Origin: JAHEDH01 sp963753285
Lineage (GTDB): Bacteria; Actinomycetota; Acidimicrobiia; Spongiisociales; ZC4RG35
Reading direction: 5' to 3'
Assembly: GCA_963753285.1 (NCBI GenBank)
Contig: CAVWBT010000011.1
Span: 62,001 to 126,000, forward strand
DNA length: 64,000 nucleotides
Positions 9,691 to 18,070 of the stretch are shown piece by piece; position 1 is the stretch's first letter, and every line of letters starts with the position of its first letter. The notes beneath the pieces are model-generated. The model was not told the DNA's origin. It made no database searches and worked only from the letters and a program-made list of their open reading frames with translations. Made by a program: the position numbers and the translations under genes.

Positions 9691-10078
9691 GTGTCCTCCT
9701 CGAGAATGCGGCGGACGCCAGCGGCGTTCGCCAGTCTCCGCGACCGTATTCCGGGGCGACCAGCACATACAGTGCCGAAAGTCCGGGGCGGTGGGCGCTG
9801 CGTCGGGAAGCGTGACGCCGGCGCGCCGGCGATGCGTGTGAGAAGCGGGCCGGGTCTCGTCGACCGAGCCCGGACACGCCGCCGAGTCGGGTCCGAGTGG
9901 TGGCGGCTGACGGTGTTCTGCGGTAGCCTGTCGTCAGCGCCAATTTGAGACATCAGCTTGCGGGCGCTCTACAAATGCAGCTAAAGCGATGACGTGAGAA
10001 CCGTCCCGCAGACGCTGCCGGACGGTTTCGTGCCGTCTGGTGGGAAATACGCAAGCGCCACCCGACGGAGGTTGCGCA
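9691..10078. other. Divergent intergenic region
   Basis: 388 bases between the sugar-binding protein gene and the betaine-homocysteine methyltransferase gene, transcribed outward on both sides. It holds the perfect 16-base palindrome CGCCGGCGCGCCGGCG near 9810 and the two-hairpin leader at 9998-10068. I see no gene, tRNA or known riboswitch consensus in the rest. Confidence 0.7.
9998..10071 (+). promoter_or_regulatory. Two-hairpin leader overlapping the ribosome site of the methyltransferase gene
   Basis: Hairpin 1 pairs AACCGTCC (9999-10006) with GGACGGTT (10020-10027) and, inside a C-C mismatch, GCAG with CTGC around an ACG loop. Hairpin 2 pairs CCGTCTGGTGG (10033-10043) with CCACCCGACGG (10058-10068), one mismatch, around a 14-base loop. 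Its 3' arm runs into the ribosome site ACGGAGG (10065-10071), seven bases before the ATG at 10079, so folding could hide the site. I do not recognise it as a known riboswitch class. Confidence 0.5.
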
Positions 10079-11092
10079 ATGACCACGAAGACCGAACCCG
10101 ACTGTGCGAGGTTCGAGCAGCTGCTCTCCGACAAGGGCCTATTGGTCGCCGACGGTGCCATGGGAACCACGCTGTTCGAGATGGGACTCGAGAGCGGTGG
10201 TTGCCCCGAGCTCCTCAACGTCGAACGACCCGATCTGGTGCGGCGTGTTCACCAGGCCTTCGTCGACGCCGGCGCCGACATCATTCTCACCAACACGTTC
10301 GGTGGGAACCGGCGCCGTCTCGCTCTGCATCGGCTCGAGGGCCGTGTCGCCGAGCTCAACGCGGCCGCGGTGGGAATCGCAGCGTCCGTTCGGGATGCCG
10401 CGGACCGGCCGGTTCTCGTCGCCGGGAGCATCGGCCCGACCGGGGACCTGTTCGTTCCGCTGGGGCCGCTCACCCACGAGCAGGGCGTCGAGGTGTTCGC
10501 CGAGCAGGCGAAGGCGCTGGTCGACGCCGGTGTCGACGTCCTGTGGATCGAGACGCTGTCCTCGTGGGAAGAGCTCGGCGCCGCCATCGAAGGATGCTCC
10601 GGTCTGGGGATCCCCGTCTCGGCCACGCTGAGCTTCGATACGAACGGCAAGACGATGATGGGACTCTCGCCTCGTGAGTTCGGCGAATGGTGGACGAGAC
10701 AGGACGATCCTCCGACCGCCATCGGGGCGAACTGCGGCATCGGGCCGGGCGACGCAGTGGCGGCGGCGTTCGACATCACGTCGGTCGCAAACGACATCCC
10801 GGTCATCACGAAGGCGAACTGCGGCGTGCCGCTCTACAAGACCGACGCACCCGAGTACCCGGTCGGACCCGAGGGCATGTCCGACTACGTCGAGCTGGCC
10901 GTGCGGAGCGGTGCGAGGATCATCGGCTCGTGCTGCGGGTCGACACCGGCCCACGTGGCCGCCATTCGTGCGGCGGTCGACGCCGGGATCACAGGAGAGA
11001 GGCCGGAGCGAGCCGAGATAGAGGAGCGCCTCGAAGCGGCACCGGATGCACCTCCAAAGGCCCGACGCGCCCGGTCAGGGCGTCGGGGCTGA
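10079..11092 (+). CDS. Betaine-homocysteine S-methyltransferase family protein
   Basis: 337 residues of the homocysteine S-methyltransferase fold, a zinc TIM barrel. The N-terminus reads LVADGAMGTTLFEMGLESGG, with ILTNTFGGNR and VAGSIGPTGDLF following. Zinc-binding cysteines are visible in GANCGIG (about residue 218) and GSCCGSTPAH (about 284). The pattern is closest to bacterial betaine-homocysteine methyltransferases, which make methionine and dimethylglycine. That fits the dimethylglycine dehydrogenase-like gene in the window. The ATG at 10079 has the site ACGGAGG at a good distance; an upstream start at 10040 would read through the hairpin leader. Confidence 0.85.
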   Translation: MTTKTEPDCARFEQLLSDKGLLVADGAMGTTLFEMGLESGGCPELLNVERPDLVRRVHQAFVDAGADIILTNTFGGNRRRLALHRLEGRVAELNAAAVGIAASVRDAADRPVLVAGSIGPTGDLFVPLGPLTHEQGVEVFAEQAKALVDAGVDVLWIETLSSWEELGAAIEGCSGLGIPVSATLSFDTNGKTMMGLSPREFGEWWTRQDDPPTAIGANCGIGPGDAVAAAFDITSVANDIPVITKANCGVPLYKTDAPEYPVGPEGMSDYVELAVRSGARIIGSCCGSTPAHVAAIRAAVDAGITGERPERAEIEERLEAAPDAPPKARRARSGRRG

Positions 11093-11100
11093 ACGAGGCC

Positions 11101-11988
11101 TCAGCCTCGAGCGGCAGGGTGACGCGAGCGGGATCCGGCTCGCTGAATGAGGCTGACGATCCCGAATCCGATCACCACCAACACCAGGACGGTGAGTGCG
11201 CTGTCATCGGGGCCGAGCAGGCTCCGGTCGACGTCCTGCCACGGCCAGAGTGCTCTGAGCGACCCGATCATGAGTCCGACGAGGGCTGCCATGGTCCGGT
11301 CGTGATTCGTCGAGAGCAGCCTGCGAAGCAGCGTCGCGAACGATCCGAGGCCGGCGATCGCGCCGAGGGCAAATACCGCGACGTACGCCAGATCGAGGTC
11401 TCGCACCGCTTCGAGGGTCGGCTCGTAGAGACCCAGGACGAGCAGGAGGAACGAGCCGCTCACACCCGGCAGGATCATGGCGCAGATCGCCACGGCTGCA
11501 CCGGCAAACGCCATCCACAGCGCAGGGTCCTCGATCGTCCCGCTCGGCAGGCCAGACAGAAAGAAAGCCGGTACCGCGAAGATGAACGCCGTCATCACCG
11601 CCGGATATCCCGGGTTGGGAATGCGATTCCACGGGATGGCGATCGACGCGCCGACCAGACCCAGGAACAGCGCACGACTCTCGGTCGGATAGCGCTCGAG
11701 CAGGTCGGGGACGAAGACCGATGCGATGCCGATTGCGGCTCCGATGCCTCCGATGAGCGGAAGGATGAAGCTCCACTGGATGGACCTGAACTGCTCGGCG
11801 GCTTGGGAACCGTTTCCCCGCACGGCTGCGAGGATCATGTGGAACCCCTGCGAGATCGCCGTCAGGAGCTGTTCGTAGATCCCCATGATCAAGGCCATGG
11901 TTCCCCCGCTGACCCCAGGAACGGCGTCCGCCGCCCCCATCACCAGGCCTTGGAGGACATGGCGACCGGGTTGCGTCGCTGAGTCCAT
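11101..11988 (-). CDS. DUF368 membrane protein, possible polyprenyl-phosphate translocase
   Basis: 295 residues, eight or so hydrophobic segments. The signature GAADAVPGVSGGTMALIMGIYEQLL near the N-terminus and MILPGVSGSFLLLVLGLYEP in the middle mark the two inverted repeats of DUF368. Members of this family (PopT) have been reported to recycle undecaprenyl phosphate across the membrane; transfer of that role to this protein is inference. The ATG at 11988 (MDSATQPGRH) was preferred over 12120, which would place 44 unrelated residues in front. Confidence 0.85.
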   Translation of the reverse strand: MDSATQPGRHVLQGLVMGAADAVPGVSGGTMALIMGIYEQLLTAISQGFHMILAAVRGNGSQAAEQFRSIQWSFILPLIGGIGAAIGIASVFVPDLLERYPTESRALFLGLVGASIAIPWNRIPNPGYPAVMTAFIFAVPAFFLSGLPSGTIEDPALWMAFAGAAVAICAMILPGVSGSFLLLVLGLYEPTLEAVRDLDLAYVAVFALGAIAGLGSFATLLRRLLSTNHDRTMAALVGLMIGSLRALWPWQDVDRSLLGPDDSALTVLVLVVIGFGIVSLIQRAGSRSRHPAARG

Positions 11989-12097
11989 CCGAATCAGGTT
12001 ACGTCGCGCACGGCTGGGCTCTGACCACCCACCGATGGTGCTGCCGGCGGTGACCGGCTGTCCGATCCAACCCGCTCGGCTCACCGGCTCCTGGCGG

Positions 12098-12394
12098 TCA
12101 TCCGCCCGCCATAGCCCCAACGATCAGGTATGGCTCGGTGCCCGCTGCGACTGGTTCCGGGAGAGGATCATCGGGGTGTTCGTTCGACAGATCCTCCTCG
12201 CAGGCGAAGAACCGCACGAACGGGCGGCGGCCACCCGTGGTTCGCTCGCGAATCGTTCCGATCAGCACGGGGTGTGCCGTCTCCAGTGCGTCGAGCACCT
12301 TCCGCTGGGTCACGGTGCCGTCGACCTGGAGCTCGAGTTCCGGTCCGACACCGGCCAGCGTGCGGAGGTGATGTGGCAGCCGGATCCTGATCAC
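12098..12394 (-). CDS. MoaD/ThiS-family ubiquitin-like sulfur carrier
   Basis: 98 residues ending in Gly-Gly (AMAGG then stop), the residue pair that is adenylated and thiocarboxylated in MoaD and ThiS. The N-terminal beta strand MIRIRLPHHLRTLAG and the central LDALETAHPVLIGTI agree with the fold. The start overlaps the stop of the BNR-propeller gene by 4 bases, so the two are co-translated. Its partner activating enzyme is not next to it. It may serve molybdopterin synthesis or another sulfur transfer. Confidence 0.82.
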   Translation of the reverse strand: MIRIRLPHHLRTLAGVGPELELQVDGTVTQRKVLDALETAHPVLIGTIRERTTGGRRPFVRFFACEEDLSNEHPDDPLPEPVAAGTEPYLIVGAMAGG

Positions 12395-13506
12395 GAGAGC
12401 GTCTGCACCTCGACCGAGTACACGGCTGGGAGGTCACGCACGATCGCCTCCCAGGTGTCGCCACCGTCCGGCGATGCATAGACCTGCCCACCGGTCGTAC
12501 CGAAGTAGATGCCGCACGGGTCGTGGCCGTCGACCGCCATCGAGTCGCGCAACACGTTGACGTAGCAGTCCTCCTGTGGAAGGCCGTCGGTGAGGGCCTC
12601 CCATTCGTTCCCGCCTGATCGGCTCCGGTAGACACGCAGGCGACCCTCGGGTGGGTAGTGCTCGGAATCGCTCTTGATCGGAATGACGAACACGGTCTCG
12701 GGGTCGTTCGAGTCGATCGCCACCGGGAACCCGAAGTCGGATGGCAGATTGCCGCTCACCTCGTGCCAGTTGTCTCCGCCGTCGTCCGAGCGCATCACGT
12801 CCCAGTGTTTCTGCATGAACAGCACGTCGGGCCTGTCGGGGTGCATGGCGATCCGATGCACGCAGTGGCCCACCTCCGCGTCCGGATCGGGGAGCTCCGG
12901 GTTGGAGACCAGGCCACGGTTGATCGCGTTCCACGTCTCCCCGCCGTCCTCGGACCGGAACGCCCCGGCGGCCGAGATGGCCGTGAACATCCGTCCGGGG
13001 TCGTTCGGGTCGAGGATGATCGTGTGCAGGCACAACCCGCCGGCACCGGGCTGCCAGGTGTTGCCGGTGCCGTGACCACGCATACCGGTCAGCTCCCGCC
13101 AGTTCTCGCCTCCGTCGGTCGACTTGAACAGCGCGGCGTCCTCGACTCCGGCGAACAGGGTGTCTGGATCGTTCGGTGAGGGCTCGAGGTGCCACACCTT
13201 GTGGAACTCCCATGGGCGAGGCGTGCCGTCGTACCAGAGGTGGGTGCCGGGATCGCCTGCGTAGCTGAAGTCGTTGCCGACCGGTTCCCAGGTGGCGCCG
13301 CCGTCGTCGGAACGCTGGATCAGCTGACCGAACCAGCCGGTCCACTGGGCGGCATAGAGCCGGTTGGGGTCTACGGGCGAACCGGTGATGTGGTGGACCT
13401 CCCATCCGGGGAAGTGGGGTCCCGCCACAGACCAGGTCATGCGGTCCTTCGACGTGAGAACGAACGCACCTTTCTTGGTGCCGACCAGCACCCTGACACC
13501 GACCAT
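12391..13506 (-). CDS. BNR/Asp-box beta-propeller protein, sialidase-like fold
   Basis: 371 residues with repeated Asp-box motifs: RSDDGGATW, KSTDGGENW, RSEDGGETW, RSDDGGDNW and ASPDGGDTW, spaced about 60-70 residues. This is the propeller of the VPS10/sialidase superfamily. There is no signal peptide, so it is probably cytoplasmic. ATG at 13506 is preceded by GAAAGGA; the ORF upstream of it is shadow sequence. It overlaps the MoaD-like gene by 4 bases. A sialidase activity is not implied; the coupling to a sulfur carrier is unexplained. Confidence 0.85.
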   Translation of the reverse strand: MVGVRVLVGTKKGAFVLTSKDRMTWSVAGPHFPGWEVHHITGSPVDPNRLYAAQWTGWFGQLIQRSDDGGATWEPVGNDFSYAGDPGTHLWYDGTPRPWEFHKVWHLEPSPNDPDTLFAGVEDAALFKSTDGGENWRELTGMRGHGTGNTWQPGAGGLCLHTIILDPNDPGRMFTAISAAGAFRSEDGGETWNAINRGLVSNPELPDPDAEVGHCVHRIAMHPDRPDVLFMQKHWDVMRSDDGGDNWHEVSGNLPSDFGFPVAIDSNDPETVFVIPIKSDSEHYPPEGRLRVYRSRSGGNEWEALTDGLPQEDCYVNVLRDSMAVDGHDPCGIYFGTTGGQVYASPDGGDTWEAIVRDLPAVYSVEVQTLS

Positions 13507-13651
13507 GCCTGATCCTTTCTCGGGCCATCCGAGGGTAGGCATGGGTGGGTGTCCGATGCCGCCGAGAAACGATGCTTGCGCTCCGGCCGCCAGGCGGACC
13601 CTCTGAGTGTGCAGCGGACACCCGCCGAGATCCATCCGATCAGACGGTCAC

Positions 13652-14005
13652 TCAGTCGAGACCGAGCGCCTGGCGGGTCCTCTTCGTGAGGCCTGCGACG
13701 ACCAGCCGGTAGGAGTCCTCGAGCCAGTCCTCCAACTCGAAGTCGGGGACCTCGGCGATCTTGACCCGGTTCCAGTGCCGCTCGTGCATGTACGGGGCGC
13801 GATCGACGGCGTCGGGGAAGATCGCACGCTGTTCGTCGATGACGTCCGGCAGGGCTTTGATGGAGGCGGTGTGCGGGGGGTCCTCCGACAGCGTGCAGAA
13901 CATCTTGCCGCCGACCTTGTAGACCCGCGAATCGGGTCCGAACGGGTACTCGAGCACACTGCCCGGGAAGCTCTCTGCCAGGGCGACAAACTCGTCGAAG
14001 GTCAC
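13652..14005 (-). CDS. MmcQ/YjbR family protein
   Basis: About 117 residues of the YjbR fold (VTFDEFVALAESFPGSVLEYPFG, then KVGGKMFCTLSE and HWNRVKI). Family members are small proteins with a CyaY-like fold, sometimes called DNA-binding; the function is not established. I use the GTG at 14005; the farther start at 14053 would overlap the divergent MOSC gene by 23 bases and adds a non-conserved extension. Confidence 0.82.
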   Translation of the reverse strand: MTFDEFVALAESFPGSVLEYPFGPDSRVYKVGGKMFCTLSEDPPHTASIKALPDVIDEQRAIFPDAVDRAPYMHERHWNRVKIAEVPDFELEDWLEDSYRLVVAGLTKRTRQALGLD

Positions 14006-14030
14006 GTTCGGAAGGCTATACCCTCGACGG

Positions 14031-14486
14031 ATGCAGGGATCGGTCACCGCCATTCACATCGCCCCCGAATATGGCAGACCAGTCGAGCCGGTAGAGCGGG
14101 TCGAGGCGGTCGCCGGGAAGGGGCTGTGTGGCGACCGCTATTTCGGAACCAGGCGTCAGGTCACGTTGGTCGCGACCGGTGAGTTGCAGGCTGCCGCGGC
14201 CCAGTTGGGTGTAGAGGTGATCGACGGTGGTGCGACCCGTAGAAACATCACGGTCGATCTGCCCTCACTCCCGAGGACTCATGGGGCACGCATCGAGATA
14301 GGGGAGGTGCTGTTCGAGGTGTGGCGTGATTGCGCCCCGTGCGAGGTGATGGAGTCGGCGGTCGGGCCCGGAGCGCGCGCTGCACTCAGGGATCGGGCGG
14401 GAGTCTCCGCAACGGTCGTTGCCGGAGGCGTCATCCGGATCGGCGATCCGGTTCACCTGGGTCAGTCAGGTCGAGCGGTCCTCTAG
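14031..14486 (+). CDS. MOSC domain protein
   Basis: 151 residues, a stand-alone MOSC domain. Visible signatures are GKGLCGDRYFG near residue 30, RRNITVDLPSL in the middle, and the conserved cysteine in WRDCAPCEVME near residue 105. MOSC domains handle molybdenum cofactor sulfur chemistry. With the MoaD-like gene and the molybdenum formate dehydrogenase nearby it may be linked to cofactor handling, but the genes are not in one operon. Confidence 0.85.
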   Translation: MQGSVTAIHIAPEYGRPVEPVERVEAVAGKGLCGDRYFGTRRQVTLVATGELQAAAAQLGVEVIDGGATRRNITVDLPSLPRTHGARIEIGEVLFEVWRDCAPCEVMESAVGPGARAALRDRAGVSATVVAGGVIRIGDPVHLGQSGRAVL

Positions 14487-14562
14487 ATCATCCCGCGGAG
14501 GCCCGTCAATGGTCTTGGCCGCGATCACAGGGGCGCCGCCCGCCTCGGGCGTTCACGATTCC

Positions 14563-14615
14563 GAACCCAGGGTTGCTGACGACACAGGATGTCGATTTCA
14601 GGTCAAGGTTCGCCG
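14563..14615 (+). repeat. Dispersed ~52-bp repeat, copy 1
   Basis: Begins GAACCCAGGGTTGCTGACGA and ends with CAAGGTTCGCC; the middle is less conserved. It lies directly after the stop of the SLH gene (14616, minus strand). A copy in opposite orientation lies upstream of the same gene at 16056-16107, and a third is at 40238-40288. Confidence 0.8.
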
Positions 14616-15983
14616 TCAGCCCGCACTCAGCGTGACCGGGTATTCACGGACGCCGATCTGCGCGCCGTCCTTGGCGGACGTGTCGAAGGTGATCACGGCT
14701 CCACGCTGGGTCGAGTCGAGCGGATACGGGATCGTCACGTCGAACGACGTCCACGGGATTCCGCCGGGGCTGATCACCTGGGGGCCGTTCGCCAGCACCG
14801 GAACTTCGGCGATGATGAGCCCGTCTGCATCGACGACGACCACCTGGAACTGCGCTTCGAAGGCGAACGTTCGACCGACCAACCGCACCGGGTTGGCTGC
14901 AGTGCCTCCGAAGAGAGGTTGGTCCACGAAGACCATCGGCAGCACTCCGGCGTCGAGGAAGGCCTCCCGGGTGAACGGAGCCTCGATCCCGCCGACCTCG
15001 ATCAATGGGATCGAGTCGGCGACGACTTCGACCCGGTCGACAGTTGGGAACTGGGTCAGCGTGAACACGACCTGAGCGACACTCCGCACTGTTGCCGGGC
15101 CGAATCCGGTCAGGCGGACGGTCGCCGTGTCTCCGCTGATCACGATGGACGACACCCTGGCGCTCGAGGGGATCGCAGTCGACATCGCGGGGATCGATGC
15201 CGACTCGCCTGGCGTGGGGCCTGCCAGCAGCTGCGTCATCGCGTCGGTTGCGGGCGTGAGCGACCAGGGCACGTCCCGGGCCACCGGGGCGAGGTAGGGG
15301 CCCGGGCCCAGCGGCTCGTCGCCGAGCGAGTCGAGATACAGATACGCCGCGACGGTTCGCGTCCGCGGAAGGGGGATGATCGGCGTGAGACCGAGGGCTC
15401 GGACGAGCATCGACGCCATCTCGGCTCGGCTGATCGGGGTGTCCGGTCTGAAGGTGCCGTCGGTGTAGCCGAGGGAGATGGCGTTTTCGGCGATGGTGTC
15501 GATGTTGGGTTCGTGGACGTTGCCGTCGTCGTCTGCGAACCAGTCGCGGGTTGCGGGTTCGAGCTCGGGGAGGGCCCTGGCGAGGAAGCTCGCCATCTCG
15601 GCCCGCGTGACAGTCACCTCCGGTCTGAAGGTGCCGTCGGTGTAGCCGAGGGTGATGGCGTTTTCGGCGATGGTGTCGATGTTGGGTTCGTGGACGTTGC
15701 CGTCGTCGTCTGCGAACCAGTCGCGGGTTGCGGGTTCGAGCTCGGGCAGCGCCCTGGCGAGGAAGCTCGCCATCTGGCCCCTCGTGACCGGGTCATCCGG
15801 GCAGTACCGATCTGTGTCGCAGCCCTGCGTGATCCCGGTGGCGACGAGGGCCTCGATCGCCGGCTCGTGGGCGCTTCCGTCGTCGTCGATGAACGTGCCT
15901 CCAGGTGGAAGTTCCTGGGCCGCCGCCGGGATGAACGGAATGGCCAGTGCAACGGCGAGGGCGATCGTCGCGAGTCGTTTCAT
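14616..15983 (-). CDS. Secreted SLH-repeat protein with GerMN and Gmad2-like domains
   Basis: 455 residues. Signal peptide MKRLATIALAVALAIPFIPAAAQ. Three S-layer homology repeats follow (about 30-205), two of which are nearly identical 59-residue units (177 bp period at DNA level). Then a GerMN-like domain (about 215-335, AAYLYLDSLG to VDRVEVVADSIPL) and a C-terminal Ig-like Gmad2-type domain. This suggests a cell-wall-attached surface protein. The start ATG at 15983 has GGAGGAGA in front. The gene is bracketed by inverted copies of a dispersed repeat. Confidence 0.85.
   Translation of the reverse strand: MKRLATIALAVALAIPFIPAAAQELPPGGTFIDDDGSAHEPAIEALVATGITQGCDTDRYCPDDPVTRGQMASFLARALPELEPATRDWFADDDGNVHEPNIDTIAENAITLGYTDGTFRPEVTVTRAEMASFLARALPELEPATRDWFADDDGNVHEPNIDTIAENAISLGYTDGTFRPDTPISRAEMASMLVRALGLTPIIPLPRTRTVAAYLYLDSLGDEPLGPGPYLAPVARDVPWSLTPATDAMTQLLAGPTPGESASIPAMSTAIPSSARVSSIVISGDTATVRLTGFGPATVRSVAQVVFTLTQFPTVDRVEVVADSIPLIEVGGIEAPFTREAFLDAGVLPMVFVDQPLFGGTAANPVRLVGRTFAFEAQFQVVVVDADGLIIAEVPVLANGPQVISPGGIPWTSFDVTIPYPLDSTQRGAVITFDTSAKDGAQIGVREYPVTLSAG
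15445..15777. repeat. 177-bp nearly identical internal duplication in the SLH gene
   Basis: The stretch starting at 15445 recurs at 15622 with only a few changes over about 150 bases, encoding two successive SLH repeats. The near identity suggests recent duplication or ongoing gene conversion. Confidence 0.85.
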
Positions 15984-16055
15984 GCTCTCCTCCTCCCGAC
16001 GGTGTACCAGCCGACTCGAAGCCACGACAGGGTCTCTGTTCCCTGCCGCCATCGT

Positions 16056-16107
16056 GGCGAACCTTGACCTGAGATATACAACAGATGTCGTCAGCAACCC
16101 TGGGTTC
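16056..16107 (-). repeat. Dispersed ~52-bp repeat, copy 2
   Basis: On the minus strand it begins GAACCCAGGGTTGCTGACGA, identical over 20 bases to copy 1, and ends CAGGTCAAGGTTCGCCA; the middle differs (a short AT-rich stretch). It sits between the SLH gene start (15983) and the end of the LLM oxidoreductase gene (16120). Confidence 0.8.
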
Positions 16108-16119
16108 GCCTTGGGCGGT

Positions 16120-17001
16120 TCAGGCGTTGTGGATCGCTTGGACCACCGGGGCGAGGGTTTCGATCGACTCGATCGTGATCGGGTCGACGACCAATTGGAC
16201 GTGGTCGACCAGACCGGTGAACTCGAGCAGGCGGTCGACGATCTCCGTCGTGCCACCCGAGATCGGAGTGCTGCGCTTCCTCGGCGTGCGTTCTCCGCCA
16301 CCGGGGAGTTCGACGAACAGCGCGGCCGACTTCACGACGTCGGCGGGATCACGTGCTGCCTCGACCAGCGCGGCGTCGAGCTGGTCGGCGAGTTTGGCGA
16401 GCTTGTCGGGTCGGTTGCCGAAGTTGGCGAACCACTCGTTCCACCAGTCCATCTCGCCCGCTGTGATCTCGAGCATCCTCGGCCCGGTCGAGCCGATCAT
16501 GATCGGCAGGTCCGGACGTGCGGGCGGGATGAGGACGTTGTCGTCCTGGGTGAAGAACTCCCCGGAGAAACTCGACCGGCCCGTGCGGACGAGGTCTCTG
16601 ATGATGGCGAACTCCTCTTCGAACCGGCTGACCCGGCGGTCATAGGGGACCCCGTAGGCGTCGAATTCACGTTCGTTCCAGCCCGAGCCCAAACCTAGGA
16701 TCAGCCGCCCTCCGCTGATCTCGTCGACGGTCGATGCCATCTTCGCGAGCACGGCCGGGTTGCGGAATCCGGTAGGCGAGACCAGAGGCCCCAGTAGGAC
16801 TCGATCGGTGACCGCGGCCAGCGCGGCGAGCATCGACCAGCACTCCCACGGTCCCAGATCCTCGTCCTTCTGCCGATACAGGAAGTGATCACCGAGCCAG
16901 ATCGAGGCGTATCCGGCTTCTTCCGCCATTTGGGCCATGGCGCGGTACTCGCTCCAGGGGACGAACCGTTCTACCTCGGGAAGCTGGATGCCAATCTGCA
17001 T
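16120..17001 (-). CDS. LLM-class F420-dependent oxidoreductase
   Basis: 293 residues of the luciferase-like monooxygenase TIM barrel. Motifs: IWLGDHFLYR near residue 35, ISGGRLILGLGSGWNEREFDAYG near 95-117, and PIMIGSTGPRMLEI near 170. In actinobacteria this subgroup uses coenzyme F420 as hydride carrier. The substrate cannot be told. The gene stands alone, 35 bases downstream of the acetyltransferase gene on the same strand. Confidence 0.87.
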   Translation of the reverse strand: MQIGIQLPEVERFVPWSEYRAMAQMAEEAGYASIWLGDHFLYRQKDEDLGPWECWSMLAALAAVTDRVLLGPLVSPTGFRNPAVLAKMASTVDEISGGRLILGLGSGWNEREFDAYGVPYDRRVSRFEEEFAIIRDLVRTGRSSFSGEFFTQDDNVLIPPARPDLPIMIGSTGPRMLEITAGEMDWWNEWFANFGNRPDKLAKLADQLDAALVEAARDPADVVKSAALFVELPGGGERTPRKRSTPISGGTTEIVDRLLEFTGLVDHVQLVVDPITIESIETLAPVVQAIHNA

Positions 17002-17036
17002 CGGGGACAGTCAAGCAGACCTGGAACCGCCGACGA

Positions 17037-18029
17037 TCAGATCGGCTTGTGCCATGTGAGCCACATCGACTCGACCTCGAAGCCGAGCGACTCGTAGAGC
17101 CGGAACGCTCCTGTCGGGTTCTCGGCGTGGACGCCCAGCGCAGCCTCCGTCATTCCGGCGTCGCGAAGCGCCCGGAAGCTCGCTGCGATGAGCGCCGAGG
17201 CGACACCTTGCTTGCGCCACTTGCGGCCGGTCGAGATGTATTCGGTCCACCCGCGCTTCTTCCCCAGTGCCTCGTTCTCTTCGTGATTGATGAACGACTT
17301 GACCTGTCCGGCGACTTCGTCACCGTCCCAGGCGACCCGCCACAACGAGATGTCGCGAAGGGGATCCTCGAGGAACCGCTGGTAGTCGTTCTCGGTCGGC
17401 TCGGACCAGCCCCAGTGGTCTCGGAACGCCGCCTGATCAGCCTCCCAGATCTGACGGAGTTGATCCTCGGTGACCGGTCGGATCTCCAGACCGTCCGGCA
17501 ACCGGTGATCCGGTAGTTCGCCTTCGATGCTCCTAGCCATCGAGGCGCCATAGGTCTCGACCTCGAATCCGAGCGACTCGTACCACGCACAGACATCCGG
17601 TTCCAGGTCTCGTTCACTGAAGCCTTCCAGCACCTTGCCCGTCGTGGATTCGTGGTCGGCTGCGAGTTCCAGATTCCGGGCGATCGCCGCTTCCGCCAAC
17701 GCCATCCACAAGCCGGTGTCCCGGAACGCCGGATCGATGTGGGGGACCATCCAGTAGCGGGTGGGTTCGCCGGGCACGTCGGCCCATTCGACTCTCACGT
17801 ATCCCGCCAACGATCCGTCGACGGCGTCCACCATGACCATGTCGTCGTCGGGGTTGCAGTTGTCGAGGTGGGCGTAGGACGTGTCGACGCTCGCCGTCGT
17901 GACGCGTTCGGGTAGCCCGATGGCCTCGTTCCATCGGTTCAGCAGTCCGGCCATGGCTCGGTGGTCGCCTGCGCCTGCATATAGGCGGGCCGTGAGCTCA
18001 GGCATGCCGGTGAGGTCTGGATTCATCAT
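17037..18029 (-). CDS. Tandem-GNAT N-acetyltransferase
   Basis: 330 residues with two GNAT domains. The second is the clearer: TGRKWRKQGVASALIAASFRALRDAG carries the acetyl-CoA pyrophosphate-binding pattern (RxxGxA) and is followed by NPTGAFRLYESLGFE. The first half has DTGLWMALAEAAI and CAWYESLGFE and may be degenerate. The layout is like mycothiol synthase, but the N- and C-terminal signatures are not strong enough to call it MshD. The gene is followed closely by the LLM oxidoreductase gene. Confidence 0.82.
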   Translation of the reverse strand: MMNPDLTGMPELTARLYAGAGDHRAMAGLLNRWNEAIGLPERVTTASVDTSYAHLDNCNPDDDMVMVDAVDGSLAGYVRVEWADVPGEPTRYWMVPHIDPAFRDTGLWMALAEAAIARNLELAADHESTTGKVLEGFSERDLEPDVCAWYESLGFEVETYGASMARSIEGELPDHRLPDGLEIRPVTEDQLRQIWEADQAAFRDHWGWSEPTENDYQRFLEDPLRDISLWRVAWDGDEVAGQVKSFINHEENEALGKKRGWTEYISTGRKWRKQGVASALIAASFRALRDAGMTEAALGVHAENPTGAFRLYESLGFEVESMWLTWHKPI

Positions 18030-18070
18030 CGGCTTCGACGGTATCGACCCATCCGCGACGATGCTGGGGA

